From contig CAJUIP010000019.1 of assembly GCA_910586315.1 (NCBI GenBank), positions 1-64,000 of the forward strand: a stretch of 64,000 nt of DNA, read 5' to 3'. The stretch comes from an uncultured Lachnospiraceae bacterium (GTDB taxonomy: Bacteria > Bacillota > Clostridia > Lachnospirales > Lachnospiraceae). Below the pieces are notes generated by a model. That model worked only from the letters and a program-made list of their open reading frames with translations. It searched no databases and was not told the DNA's origin. Shown piece by piece: positions 33,705 to 43,139 of the stretch (its first letter is position 1; the number at the start of each line of letters is the position of its first letter). The translations under genes and the position numbers were made by a program.

Positions 33705-34792
33705 TCTTTTCTGAGCTTTTGTATTTCCTTCACCAGCAGTTTCGCATTGTGAAGAAAAGAATCAAAGGCTCCGTATTGATAAAACTTAATGAAAATCAGC
33801 CCTACCGGAACTGCCAGAATCATTCCGGCAATTCCACGGAATTTAAATCCCAAATAAAGGAAAAAAAGTGTGGTAAGAGGCGGAAGACCCATGCTGTCGC
33901 CCACAATCTTAGGCTGGATAATCTGTCGTATGGCCTGCGTCAGAATATAAAGTAAAAGCAATCCCGCTCCATAGGCATACTCCCCCGTAACCACTTTCAC
34001 AACGGCCCATGGAATCAGGGCTGTCCCTGTTCCAAACATGGGGAGAAAATCCAAAACAGCAATCCCAATGGCAATGATGAAGCTATACCGGACGCCAAGC
34101 AGCAGAAGGCCCGCAAACAGCACTACGGCCACCACGAACATGATCTTGAACTGGGCCAGGAAATAGCTGCCAATAAGAGCCTTTGTGTCCTTTTTCAGGA
34201 AAACGCCGTACCGCTTCACGCTCTCCGGCATCAGCCGCCTGACCTTCTCCACCAAAACATCATGCTCCGCCAGGAACAGATAGGAGGAAACCAGTGTCAC
34301 AATCACATTGACAAGCACCTCCGGCAGCGTACGCGCCACGGCGCCGCCCGCCGAAGCGGCCATGTTCTGTAAAAACTCGCCGATGGAAGCCCCCACGCTG
34401 TCCATGATCTGTCCAAAGGAATTTTCCATATCTTCCGGTACAAAATTGAAAACGCGGCTTAAGCTTCTGTACGCCTGGGTCACATCTTCCTGAATGGCCT
34501 CATAAAGCCCCGGAAGTGCCTCCACAAAGTCCTTCATCTCTCTGATGCCCCAGCCCACAAGAAAATACAGACCGCAAACCACCAGGGCCAGCACGGCCAC
34601 CAAAAGCACCATGGAGCTGTGTTTCCTGACGATCTTTATTTTCCGTTCCAGAAACCGAACCAGAGGATTGGCAATCATAGCCACGATCCACCCGATCACA
34701 AACGGCATGAAAAAGACCAGAAGTCTGGGGCCCCAGACGCATACCGCGTATACGATAAGCACCGGAATCAAAATGTTCAAAAAAATTCTCAC
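33695..34792 (-). CDS. AI-2E family transporter
   Basis: The 365-residue protein has about eight hydrophobic segments and the family blocks FMPFVIGWIVAMIANPLVRF, LDFLPMFGTGTALIPWAVV and LTQAIRQIIQPKIVGDSMGL. Members include TqsA-like proteins and Na+/H+ antiporters, so the substrate is open. Relatives in spore formers (YtvI) are expressed during sporulation. The frame begins with GTG at 34792 and no clear ribosome-binding site. It follows the aminotransferase gene by 39 bases and ends in its own terminator. Confidence 0.9.
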   Translation of the reverse strand: MRIFLNILIPVLIVYAVCVWGPRLLVFFMPFVIGWIVAMIANPLVRFLERKIKIVRKHSSMVLLVAVLALVVCGLYFLVGWGIREMKDFVEALPGLYEAIQEDVTQAYRSLSRVFNFVPEDMENSFGQIMDSVGASIGEFLQNMAASAGGAVARTLPEVLVNVIVTLVSSYLFLAEHDVLVEKVRRLMPESVKRYGVFLKKDTKALIGSYFLAQFKIMFVVAVVLFAGLLLLGVRYSFIIAIGIAVLDFLPMFGTGTALIPWAVVKVVTGEYAYGAGLLLLYILTQAIRQIIQPKIVGDSMGLPPLTTLFFLYLGFKFRGIAGMILAVPVGLIFIKFYQYGAFDSFLHNAKLLVKEIQKLRKEEK

Positions 34793-34831
34793 ATAAGTTC
34801 TGATAGCAAAATCACCATCCTGTTTTATCTG

Positions 34832-36028
34832 CTATTTTAAGAGTCCGAACTCCCGGGCAATCTCCTTAAAAGCCGGAAGGGAACGTTCAATCTGTTCATA
34901 GGATACACAGTAAGAGAGCCTCACATACCCGGGGCATGCAAAGGAACTTCCCGGAACCATAAGAACATGGTGTTTTTTGGCCGCCTCGCAGAATTCCTTT
35001 TCATCTTCCAGAGGAGACTTTAAAAACATATAAAAGGCGCCGTCGGGCTTTGCACAGACAAACCCATACTCTATGAGGGCATTGTAGAGAAGGTTTCTGT
35101 TTTTCTCATAGGCAGCCACATTGACCGTCACGTCATGATCAATGCAGTATTTAATTACCTTCTGCATTAAGGACGGAGCATTGACACTGCCCAGAACACG
35201 GTTCGCAATAGCCGCTGCCGTAATGAGGTTCTCACTGTCCTCCACCTCATCGGGAATCACCAGATATCCGATTCTCTCGCCAGGGATGGAGAGCGATTTG
35301 CTGTACGAATATCCCACCACGGCATTGCGGTAATACTTCGTCACAAAAGGTACTTCCACACCGCCGTATGCCAGTTCCCTGTACGGCTCATCGGAAATCA
35401 GCAAAATCGAAGTTCCAAACTCTCTTTCCTTTTTCTCCATGATAGCTGCCAATGCCTTTATTGTTTCCTCCGTATAAACCACGCCGCTGGGGTTATTGGG
35501 GGTGTTAATCAGCACCGCCTTTGTCCGTTTGGTGATTTTCTCTTCAAACTCCGAGAGCTTCGGCATAAAGGTTTCCGTATCCGGAGAAACCACCACAACG
35601 GTTCCGTCATAATTTCTCACATAGCTGTCATACTCCACGAAATACGGCGCAAACACAATCACCTCGTCTTCGGGGTTTAAAATACTCTTTAAAATCACGT
35701 TGAGCCCGCTGGCGGCCCCCACGGTCATAATCAGATTCTTCCAGGAAAACGAAGTGCCAAACCGCTTATTTAAAGATTCGGCGATGGTCTGGCGCACATC
35801 CTCATACCCGGCGTTGCTCATGTATCCGTGCAGGGAATTGAAATCCTCTGTCTTCAGAATTTCCATGATGGCCTCGTTGACCTCAGGCACCGGAACACTG
35901 GGGTTTCCAAGGCTGAAATCATACACATTCTCCCTGCCGTAAACAGCCGCCATTTTCTTTCCTTCTTCGAACATGGCGCGAATCGCGGAATTATTTTCCA
36001 TAAACGGCTTCATTTTTTCTGATACCAT
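34832..36028 (-). CDS. PLP-dependent aminotransferase, class I/II
   Basis: The fold-type I aminotransferase is about 398 residues, with VGAASGLNVILKSILNPEDE, INTPNNPSGVVYTEE and the PLP lysine in YSYSKSLSIPGERIGYL. The arginine near the end (GYVRLSYCVS) binds the substrate carboxylate. Aspartate-type or related amino acids are likely substrates. GGAGG lies 9 bases before the ATG at 36028; the reading frame can be extended to a GTG at 36043 but that GTG overlaps the ribosome-binding site. It follows the Wzy-like gene on the same strand. Confidence 0.92.
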   Translation of the reverse strand: MVSEKMKPFMENNSAIRAMFEEGKKMAAVYGRENVYDFSLGNPSVPVPEVNEAIMEILKTEDFNSLHGYMSNAGYEDVRQTIAESLNKRFGTSFSWKNLIMTVGAASGLNVILKSILNPEDEVIVFAPYFVEYDSYVRNYDGTVVVVSPDTETFMPKLSEFEEKITKRTKAVLINTPNNPSGVVYTEETIKALAAIMEKKEREFGTSILLISDEPYRELAYGGVEVPFVTKYYRNAVVGYSYSKSLSIPGERIGYLVIPDEVEDSENLITAAAIANRVLGSVNAPSLMQKVIKYCIDHDVTVNVAAYEKNRNLLYNALIEYGFVCAKPDGAFYMFLKSPLEDEKEFCEAAKKHHVLMVPGSSFACPGYVRLSYCVSYEQIERSLPAFKEIAREFGLLK

Positions 36029-36076
36029 ATCTTTTTCCTCCACTGTCTTTTCTATTCCTGTCCACTTCCCGTTCCA

Positions 36077-37384
36077 TCACGCTTTTGCTCTCTTTATGAT
36101 TTCCACATATACTGCCGCCGCTCCCGTGGCCGCGAAATAAAACCAGGTAGCCGGGTTGGAATACCATGTGGTAAAAAACGAAAGCATAAAATACATAGCA
36201 GCCTGTGCATAAAACAACTGCCAGAAAGGATTTTCAGAACCGGCAGCCTTTTTCATAAGCCATGCGGCAAAAACACCCAGGGCCGCCGCGAAAAAGAACA
36301 CCCCGCCCGTTCCAAAATCATAATAGGCGTCGTAAAACAGGGTAACTGTCGTAAGCTCTTCCTTTGTGGTATAAATTGGATAGGCCGCAAGCTCCGGTTT
36401 CAAAAACTTCAGTCCTGTCAGAGCCCAGAGCGGGAACAGCCCCTTCATTCCATAGGCATAGGCCGGAAGCTCCTTCACCAGGCAGTTGAAATTGTCATAG
36501 TTGTTTGCGATATACATGTAGGGCTGCGTAATGAAAATCGGGGTATTTTCATTTTTCATCTCAAAAATTCCGTTCAGATAAGTCACATCATGACTTCTGG
36601 CCACCGTGAGCGCCACATATAAGGGCAAAAGCGCCGCCGCCGCCCCAAACAAATAGCGTATTTTCTTTTCGCCGGATATCTGCATAAAGGTAAGTACCGC
36701 CAAAATCACCGCGAAAATAAGCTGGAATCTGGAAACGCATAAAACAGGAATTGTTACCGCAAGGGCTGATGCCGCTGCCGCAATACATTTCTTCTTTTTC
36801 CCGGCCTCCCTGCACTTTAAAAAATAAATCACTGTCATGGAGGGCACAAGCACACAGGACACCGTAAAATAGTGCACGCCGGAAATATGAAAATAGGAAT
36901 AGGCATGGGGCACTCCCCGCAGGAAAAACGGCACGTAGCCAAGCACTGCCGCCTCTAAAAGAAAGGCGCCGAAGGAAACGGCTGTCAGAAGAAGGATGGC
37001 TGTAAACAGGCCCGTCTCATATCCGGCCGCGGCCCCTCCCTGCTTCTTCCATCCCTTCTGGTCCGTCACATTCTTTTTCCCCGTCCAGGGCCTCTGCACA
37101 AATTCAAATACCGTCCAGAACGCCGCAAGGGCCACAAAGAAACATGCCCAGGTAATGGATTCCCAGTCCGTCTGAAGCCTGCTTAATTTAAAGCAGGAGA
37201 TTCCCTGGCCGCCCACCCAGAAAAGGGAAAACAGCGCCCTCAAATGCAATGGATTCCCAGTTCTCCTGTAATCGTAAACATACAGGTACAGAGCTGCCAT
37301 AAGAAGACTTGCTCCGGACATATAGTAATGGGCGCTGGATGCAAAAAGCATACCGGCGCCATAGCAGATCAGATAAACCAACAT
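36077..37384 (-). CDS. oligosaccharide repeat-unit polymerase-like membrane protein
   Basis: The 435-residue protein is very hydrophobic with about twelve segments and a long central outer loop with Tyr-rich sequence (FITQPYMYIANNYDNFNCLV), a layout seen in Wzy-type polymerases and O-antigen ligase relatives. It should join lipid-linked oligosaccharides at the outer membrane face. GGAGAA lies 9 bases before the ATG, and the gene starts 6 bases after the HPr stop. No other glycan gene is adjacent, so it could serve a polymer made elsewhere in the genome, including the clusters at 4-29 kb. Confidence 0.75.
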   Translation of the reverse strand: MLVYLICYGAGMLFASSAHYYMSGASLLMAALYLYVYDYRRTGNPLHLRALFSLFWVGGQGISCFKLSRLQTDWESITWACFFVALAAFWTVFEFVQRPWTGKKNVTDQKGWKKQGGAAAGYETGLFTAILLLTAVSFGAFLLEAAVLGYVPFFLRGVPHAYSYFHISGVHYFTVSCVLVPSMTVIYFLKCREAGKKKKCIAAAASALAVTIPVLCVSRFQLIFAVILAVLTFMQISGEKKIRYLFGAAAALLPLYVALTVARSHDVTYLNGIFEMKNENTPIFITQPYMYIANNYDNFNCLVKELPAYAYGMKGLFPLWALTGLKFLKPELAAYPIYTTKEELTTVTLFYDAYYDFGTGGVFFFAAALGVFAAWLMKKAAGSENPFWQLFYAQAAMYFMLSFFTTWYSNPATWFYFAATGAAAVYVEIIKRAKA

Positions 37385-37390
37385 ATACGA

Positions 37391-37654
37391 TTATTCTCCC
37401 AGCCCGCTCTCCACAAGCAAAACCATATCCGCCAGGGCTTTCTTTTCATCTGGTCCCTCACAGATAAACATAATCTCATCTCCGCATTTTACACATGCCC
37501 CCAACACACTTAAAACGCTTTTTGCATTGGCTGTAGAATGCCCGAATTGAAATTTCACTGATGACTGGTATTTCAGGGCTTCCTTACACAGCATCCCCGC
37601 CGGCCTTAAATGAAGGCCGGTGGGGTTTTTGATTGTAACCTTTTGACTTACCAT
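37391..37654 (-). CDS. HPr-family phosphocarrier protein
   Basis: The 87 residues contain the HPr active-site block NPTGLHLRPAGMLCKEALK with the phosphorylatable histidine at position 15, and ANAKSVLSVLG with the regulatory serine at about position 46. Both sites are present, so it could take part in sugar phosphotransfer and in HPrK/CcpA signalling, though the LRPAG sequence differs from the usual ARPA, so it may be an HPr paralog. It lies 11 bases after cdaR and before the Wzy-like gene, unlike ptsHI arrangements. Confidence 0.9.
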   Translation of the reverse strand: MVSQKVTIKNPTGLHLRPAGMLCKEALKYQSSVKFQFGHSTANAKSVLSVLGACVKCGDEIMFICEGPDEKKALADMVLLVESGLGE

Positions 37655-37665
37655 ATCTTTTCCTT

Positions 37666-39057
37666 TTATTCCTCTGATGTCTCAGAGGTGCTTTCCTCCT
37701 GACTCCCGTAAACGTCCGCACTGACCGTCTCCGTCTCCGGCCCGGCCTCTCCTTCTGAAGATGCCTCCATGCCCTCCGTTTCCGGGCTTTCCTCGCTTGG
37801 AGCCTCCGTTTCCGGCTCTTCCTTTTCTACAATGACATTTCCGGCCGTGATGCCTACCACTTCATACACCTGATCCAGCCCAAGCTTCAGCTGAATCTCC
37901 GCCGCGTATCTGCCTTCTTCCATGGAAGATACGTCAATGGAAATATCCTGCGCCGTAAGATTCAGGCTGTCCAGCTCCTCCTTCAAAGCCCGTATGCGGA
38001 TCATCACATAATCCGGTTCCGTCCGGTAAATGTACTGCTCATCCTTCCCTTCAAAGCAGCTGTCCTCCAGATCCACCGTATAAACGCGCTCCTCCAGCTT
38101 CTCCACGGTCAAAGTCACGTTGATTTCGTGACGGCCGGCTCCCGCCAGTGAAACACCCACCGGAAGAAACTCATTCAAATCAATGGTCCTCACCACATTG
38201 GCCTGAGCCCCATTAAGATTCAGGCTGTCCGCAGGAATGGAAATCGTATTTAAGGATGCCAGAACAGACTTAAGTCCGATAACCGGAACATTCCTCACAT
38301 CACACTCCACACCTGTGAATCGGTATCCGTCCGCAACCTCACCCGAAACGGCAAAATCCAGAGTCAGGTTTTTCACTTTAAGAACCTGAAGCTTGTAAGA
38401 AACTGAGTCACAATTACTCTCAATCCGGCTGTTTAACTCAATTCTGTTGCCATTGGCATCATAATACAACGGCATTGTGGTTCCTTCCGTATCGGCCGAC
38501 AGGCCTTCCAGAGAAATCTCCACACCCACGCTGCTGATCTGCCCGATTAAAGACTCAGGACCCTCCACATACAGATACCCCGGGGACAGGTTTAACTCGC
38601 CAAGCTCATATCCGTCCTCAAGCTCCCCATTTAAAGTGGAGCCAATCTCAAACCGCTTTCTCTGAAGCGGTTCTGTCTCGATTTTTATGGTTGATACACG
38701 GCTTATGGGATTGGAAACCATATAATCCCCGTGATTTAAAACCTCTACCTTCACCGGAATGGAGCCGGTCACAGACCACAGCTCCGTCATATCTGCATAA
38801 GCTCTGAAATCCGCAGGCCGGATTCTGTGGGCATTGGTGGTTTTCACTTCATATACCACGGTTGTGGTTTTCTTTCCAATTATTTCATAGGTCAGACCGT
38901 TCTTCTCCAAAACCTCTGCATTGACAATCTCTACCGGAACCTCTACGGTGTCTGTCATGACCGGATCAGCCACGTTGACAACACCAAGCCAAACGAGAAA
39001 AGCACACAGAAGCGACAGAAGCTTAAGTCCCCAGCGCTTATTCTGTTTTTCTTTCAT
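37666..39057 (-). CDS. cdaR: YbbR-domain regulator of diadenylate cyclase, CdaR
   Basis: One N-terminal transmembrane segment (about 8-28) is followed by several YbbR-type beta repeats up to residue 420 and a Glu/Ser/Thr-rich tail. Conserved parts include DTVEVPVEIVN and GPESLIGQISSVGVEI. CdaR binds CdaA through the membrane and modulates c-di-AMP synthesis. The start overlaps the end of cdaA by 20 bases. The acidic, low-complexity C-terminal 45 residues (rich in EE, SE and TE) are an addition in this group and probably disordered. Confidence 0.93.
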   Translation of the reverse strand: MKEKQNKRWGLKLLSLLCAFLVWLGVVNVADPVMTDTVEVPVEIVNAEVLEKNGLTYEIIGKKTTTVVYEVKTTNAHRIRPADFRAYADMTELWSVTGSIPVKVEVLNHGDYMVSNPISRVSTIKIETEPLQRKRFEIGSTLNGELEDGYELGELNLSPGYLYVEGPESLIGQISSVGVEISLEGLSADTEGTTMPLYYDANGNRIELNSRIESNCDSVSYKLQVLKVKNLTLDFAVSGEVADGYRFTGVECDVRNVPVIGLKSVLASLNTISIPADSLNLNGAQANVVRTIDLNEFLPVGVSLAGAGRHEINVTLTVEKLEERVYTVDLEDSCFEGKDEQYIYRTEPDYVMIRIRALKEELDSLNLTAQDISIDVSSMEEGRYAAEIQLKLGLDQVYEVVGITAGNVIVEKEEPETEAPSEESPETEGMEASSEGEAGPETETVSADVYGSQEESTSETSEE

Positions 39058-39907
39058 TTTTATGCCTTCCCTTCCAGAGTCTGAAGCGTCCTCCGTTTAC
39101 TTCCTCCTTGGATTCCACGGTAAGGGCGGCCCGCAGCACCTCCTGGTCATTCATTGGCGTAAGCTCTCCGCCCTGCGCCAGGGAAACCCGCCCGGTCTCT
39201 TCTGATACCACCACAGTCATACTGTCTGAGCTTTCGCTGATTCCGAGAGCGGCCCTGTGTCTGGTTCCCAGATCCTTACTGATCGTCAGATTGTCAGAAA
39301 GAGGCAGATAACAGGTAGCCGCTGCAATTCTGTTTCCACGGATTACCACGGCCCCGTCATGAAGAGGCGTATTATGCTCGAAAATGTTAATCAGGAGCTG
39401 GCTGGTAACGATCCCGTCCACTGCAATTCCTGTTCTCTCAATTTCCTGAAGGGGCGTCTCTCTCTCTATGACTATCAGGGCGCCTGTTTTTACCTTGCCC
39501 ATCTCATAGGCCGCACGGACAATTTCATTGACGGTTTTATCTGTATACCCTTCCGGTCCGCGGACCTCCTCCGGTCCAAAGAGGTTTATGAGGAGGTTCT
39601 TACTTCCAAGCTGTTCCAGAGCTTTCCTTAACTCCGGCTGGAAAATAATAATGAGGGCAATCAGAGCCAGCTGCCCCATATGATTGATAATCCAGGTGAT
39701 CGTGCTGAGCCGCAGCACCGACGCCATAAGGTAAAAGACCATAATCATAAGGCCTCCCCTTAATAGCATCCAGGCTCTGGTGTTCTGCACCCATGTCAAT
39801 ACTTTATAGATCAGAACGGAGATAATCAGGATTTCAAACAGATTCATAAGCGTGATCTTCGGAATAAACGCAAACCAGGAATACATATTTCCGAAAATTT
39901 CTGTCAT
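39038..39907 (-). CDS. cdaA: diadenylate cyclase CdaA
   Basis: The 289-residue protein has three membrane segments (about 20-85) and the DAC domain with the two catalytic motifs DGAVVIRGNRI and LGTRHRAALGISE, including the conserved DGA and RHR residues. It joins two ATP into c-di-AMP, the essential second messenger that controls potassium, osmotic balance and cell wall. It overlaps cdaR, and two membrane protein genes lie upstream. The expected glmM is not found downstream; HPr takes its place. Confidence 0.95.
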   Translation of the reverse strand: MTEIFGNMYSWFAFIPKITLMNLFEILIISVLIYKVLTWVQNTRAWMLLRGGLMIMVFYLMASVLRLSTITWIINHMGQLALIALIIIFQPELRKALEQLGSKNLLINLFGPEEVRGPEGYTDKTVNEIVRAAYEMGKVKTGALIVIERETPLQEIERTGIAVDGIVTSQLLINIFEHNTPLHDGAVVIRGNRIAAATCYLPLSDNLTISKDLGTRHRAALGISESSDSMTVVVSEETGRVSLAQGGELTPMNDQEVLRAALTVESKEEVNGGRFRLWKGRHKNERKTE

Positions 39908-39951
39908 ATCTTCACCTCCATTCTCTGATTGAGTGTTCCCGGAAAGCTGTT

Positions 39952-40905
39952 TTAACTATTTCTTTCATGCTTTGTGGATTTTCTGGAATAAATCCGGTGT
40001 ACCTTCACGTCTGGGGCGGAAACGGCAATTTTAGGAACCGCTTTTACATAATAACAGTACTCGTCGTCCTCATACTGAAGATACTCCGTCCTTGAATAAT
40101 CCACGGCAAACACAAAAAACTGATAAATCAGTGCAAGAATCACGGATGCTAAAATTCCCAATACCATGGGGCCCACGGTAACAGGAAGGTTAAAATTATA
40201 GTCCCCAATAAAAATGATTACAAGCTGCGTAATGACCCCGGCGATAATGGCAATGGACCAGGCATAATCCACCGACATGTTTTTAATGATGAATACCACA
40301 AGAATCGCGGCTGCAAAAGCGGCTGCCATAACCCACATCAGCTCATTCCCAAATACAGTTTTCACGATCTGTATAAACCGTTCCGCCATCTCCGACATGG
40401 AGCTTCCCGCGAGAAGGCCGGCATTCTGCTTTAAATACATCAGAATATAATAAACGCAGACACCGCAGCATACCGGAACTACAGACACCAGACTTCCCGA
40501 TAGTCCCACAAGGAGCGGAACCACATAGGGGATCTTAAGAAAAAACATCATGGGAGTCAGCAGAAGCAAGTAGCCGTCTCCCGGGCGAAAGCCGTAATAT
40601 AACATCATCACCAGCAGCATAAGAACCAGAATGATCAATGCAATTTCCAGAGAGACCTGCGACACGTGGGCAAGGATTATACAGCCCGCGAAAAAAGCCG
40701 TCATCCCATATGGCACAAAGGAAGCCACCAGTCCCATTATCAGAGGAACCAGAGGATTCTTTAGCCTTGGCATGAAGCCGATGTTTGAATTAATCAGATA
40801 AAAGGCCGCCGCTCCCACAAGGAACTTCACAAGGGGAGTAATATACATGTCGTATTTTCCATAAAATTGTTTCAATTTTTCTTTGAAGACCAAAAGCCCC
40901 ATCAT
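39952..40905 (-). CDS. multi-pass membrane protein, unknown function
   Basis: The 317-residue protein has about eight hydrophobic segments and a soluble tail rich in acidic and aromatic residues (about 270-317). I do not recognise a family; the Pro/Gly-rich YYGFRPGDGYLLLLTPMMFF may be a conserved loop. It overlaps the stop of the preceding membrane protein (ATGA) and lies 45 bases ahead of cdaA, so a role with c-di-AMP is possible by context only. GAGGAA lies 11 bases before the first ATG. Confidence 0.75.
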   Translation of the reverse strand: MMGLLVFKEKLKQFYGKYDMYITPLVKFLVGAAAFYLINSNIGFMPRLKNPLVPLIMGLVASFVPYGMTAFFAGCIILAHVSQVSLEIALIILVLMLLVMMLYYGFRPGDGYLLLLTPMMFFLKIPYVVPLLVGLSGSLVSVVPVCCGVCVYYILMYLKQNAGLLAGSSMSEMAERFIQIVKTVFGNELMWVMAAAFAAAILVVFIIKNMSVDYAWSIAIIAGVITQLVIIFIGDYNFNLPVTVGPMVLGILASVILALIYQFFVFAVDYSRTEYLQYEDDEYCYYVKAVPKIAVSAPDVKVHRIYSRKSTKHERNS

Positions 40906-41327
40906 AGACGCCGTTCCTCCTCGCTTTCCTTTTGACCGAACTGGGTTTCATATTTTTTTTCCAGCCGGCGCAGCTTTGCCTGATAGATTTTCATGCCCTT
41001 GCTGGCCCTGTCATACCGTCTGGAATACACCCAGCATGTCAAAAACAGATAGACCAGAAGCCCTGTCGCGTAAACAATTCCGATATTTTTTGCCGATTCC
41101 AGAAGCACGGAAAAGTCCATAGTACTTAACAGATTCTCCAATTGATAAAGCATCCACAAAGCCAGACATATGGCGCAGGCAAAGGTATAAATCAGAAAGG
41201 AACGGATCAGATGACTTCCAATGTAATCGCTTTTAAAATAGCGCCTTGCAGGAAGAATTTCCTTTTTGGCCTTCTTTTCAAACATGGCGATTCCTGTCAT
41301 CACCCTGATTTTTTCCTCATTCAGCAT
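40902..41327 (-). CDS. small membrane protein of the cdaAR unit
   Basis: The 141-residue product has two hydrophobic segments (about 42-68 and 80-105) with positively charged flanks and a coiled-coil-like C-terminus. AAAAGGAGAACGTT precedes the ATG at 41327, making it better than the in-frame start at 41363. The function is unknown. It overlaps the next gene by 4 bases and appears to be the first gene of the cda unit. Confidence 0.7.
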   Translation of the reverse strand: MLNEEKIRVMTGIAMFEKKAKKEILPARRYFKSDYIGSHLIRSFLIYTFACAICLALWMLYQLENLLSTMDFSVLLESAKNIGIVYATGLLVYLFLTCWVYSRRYDRASKGMKIYQAKLRRLEKKYETQFGQKESEEERRL

Positions 41328-41425
41328 AACGTTCTCCTTTTTTCTGCCACTAATATAACACACTTTCCCATCCTTGGCGAGTTAATTACTGGTATTTTAT
41401 GGAAATGTTAAGGAAATTGAAACAA

Positions 41426-42925
41426 TTAACCGCCGATGTAAGTGATAAAACGGCCAAATGCTTCGCTCCCCTCCCTGGTTCTCTTATAAACTCCTGCATC
41501 CTCAAGAACCTCGGCAAACACAAGACCTACCTCTTTTTGCAGAATATCCATGATATTTTCTTTTGTCACAGACTCATATTTTGGAAGGAACTCTTCCACC
41601 CAGTCGGCGTGCTTTTCGATGGATGCTTCCCCGCGGATATCCTTTCCTTCTATAATATAAGACGCCAGAAGTGCAAGCTCCTCCTTAAGCCTCGCCGGAA
41701 GCACCGCAAGTCCCATGACCTCAATAAGACCGATATTCTCTTTCTTGATATGATGCAGCTTCTGGTGGGGATGATAGACACCCAGAGGATGTTCCTTTGT
41801 GGTAATATTATTTCTGAGGACCAGATCCAGCTCGTAGGCGCCGCCGCGTTTTCTGGCGATGGGAGTAATGGTATTATGGGGTTCTCCATCCGTCTCGGCA
41901 AAGATAAAGGCGGCTTCATCGGTATAGCCTCTCCACGCCTTTAATATTTTATCGCCCAGTTCAATGACTCTCTCGCTCTCTTTGCCGCTTAAGCGGATCA
42001 CGGACATGGGCCATTTAACAATTCCTGCATTTACATCTTCAAACCCTTTCACAAGGAAGGATTTCTCCACTGGAGCCTTTGCCATGGCAAATTCATAATT
42101 TCCGCCCTGGAAATGGTCATGGGTTAAAATGGATCCGCCGACGATAGGTAAGTCCGCATTGGATCCCAGGAAATAGTGGGGGAACATTTTGATAAAATCA
42201 AACAGCTTCACAAAAGTGCTCCTGTCGATTTTCATGGGCGTATGGGTCCCATTGAATACGATACAGTGCTCGTTATAATATACATAGGGGGAATACTGAA
42301 AACCAAATTCTTCATGGTTCATTGTAAGCGGAATAATTCTGTGATTGTCTCTGGCCGGATGATTCACACGGCCTGCATAACCCACGTTTTCCATGCAGAG
42401 AAGACACTTAGGATACCCGCTCTGTTTGGCAAGCTTTGCCGCCGCAATGGCCTTGGGGTCCTTTTCCGGTTTGGATAAATTGACCGTCACATCCAGATCG
42501 CCATATTCCGTTTTTGTGATCCATTTCATATCCTTCACAACGCGGTATCTTCTGATATAATCAGAATCCTGACTAAGCTTGTAAAAATACGCGGTGGCCG
42601 CTTCCGGGGATTCCTCATACAGCCTTTTAAAGTTTCTTATCACCTCACCGGGGCGCGGCATCAGGCAGTTCATCAGCTTTGTATCAAATAAGTCTCTGTA
42701 TACAACGCTGTTATTCTCAAGAATTCCGTTTTCTGCTGCGTAATCCAGAAGCTCCTTTAAGGTTTCCTCCAGCGAAATTTCTTTTGCATCCTCACAAGGC
42801 TCCTCATATTCGCTAAGCCCCAATTCCCGTAAAATCTGGTTTCTCGCATACAGCTCGTCTTCCTTTTCAAGTAAGCCTGTATTCAGGCCATACTGCACTA
42901 AATTCCGGACTGCTTCATAAATCAT
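41426..42925 (-). CDS. galT: UDP-glucose--hexose-1-phosphate uridylyltransferase, class II
   Basis: The 499-residue enzyme is a Gram-positive class II GalT, with FQGGNYEFAMAKAPVEKSF, PLTMNHEEFGFQYSPYVYYN and HNTITPIARKRGGAYELDL; the IDRSTFVKLFDFIKMFPHY segment is also family-typical. It exchanges UMP between UDP-glucose and galactose-1-phosphate in the Leloir pathway. The start at 42925 follows GGGAGGG; starts up to 43024 have none. galK and galE are not adjacent. UDP-galactose formed could also feed the surface-polymer genes. Confidence 0.93.
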   Translation of the reverse strand: MIYEAVRNLVQYGLNTGLLEKEDELYARNQILRELGLSEYEEPCEDAKEISLEETLKELLDYAAENGILENNSVVYRDLFDTKLMNCLMPRPGEVIRNFKRLYEESPEAATAYFYKLSQDSDYIRRYRVVKDMKWITKTEYGDLDVTVNLSKPEKDPKAIAAAKLAKQSGYPKCLLCMENVGYAGRVNHPARDNHRIIPLTMNHEEFGFQYSPYVYYNEHCIVFNGTHTPMKIDRSTFVKLFDFIKMFPHYFLGSNADLPIVGGSILTHDHFQGGNYEFAMAKAPVEKSFLVKGFEDVNAGIVKWPMSVIRLSGKESERVIELGDKILKAWRGYTDEAAFIFAETDGEPHNTITPIARKRGGAYELDLVLRNNITTKEHPLGVYHPHQKLHHIKKENIGLIEVMGLAVLPARLKEELALLASYIIEGKDIRGEASIEKHADWVEEFLPKYESVTKENIMDILQKEVGLVFAEVLEDAGVYKRTREGSEAFGRFITYIGG

Positions 42926-43139
42926 ACCGTTACCCTCCCGATGGAAAACCTTCTTTTCTTTCTTGTAAACCTTCATACAGCCGGCGGCAAACGCGCCGCC
43001 CCGCATAAAATTTGGCGGACGCATTTGGCAATCTGTTATCTTTTATTATAATAAAAATATGCTGACAATACAATCGTTTCATTCAGGTTTTTTGCGGAAT
43101 TTCCCGGGCTGCTGTTCATTTCCCGGTCAATCACGCCGT

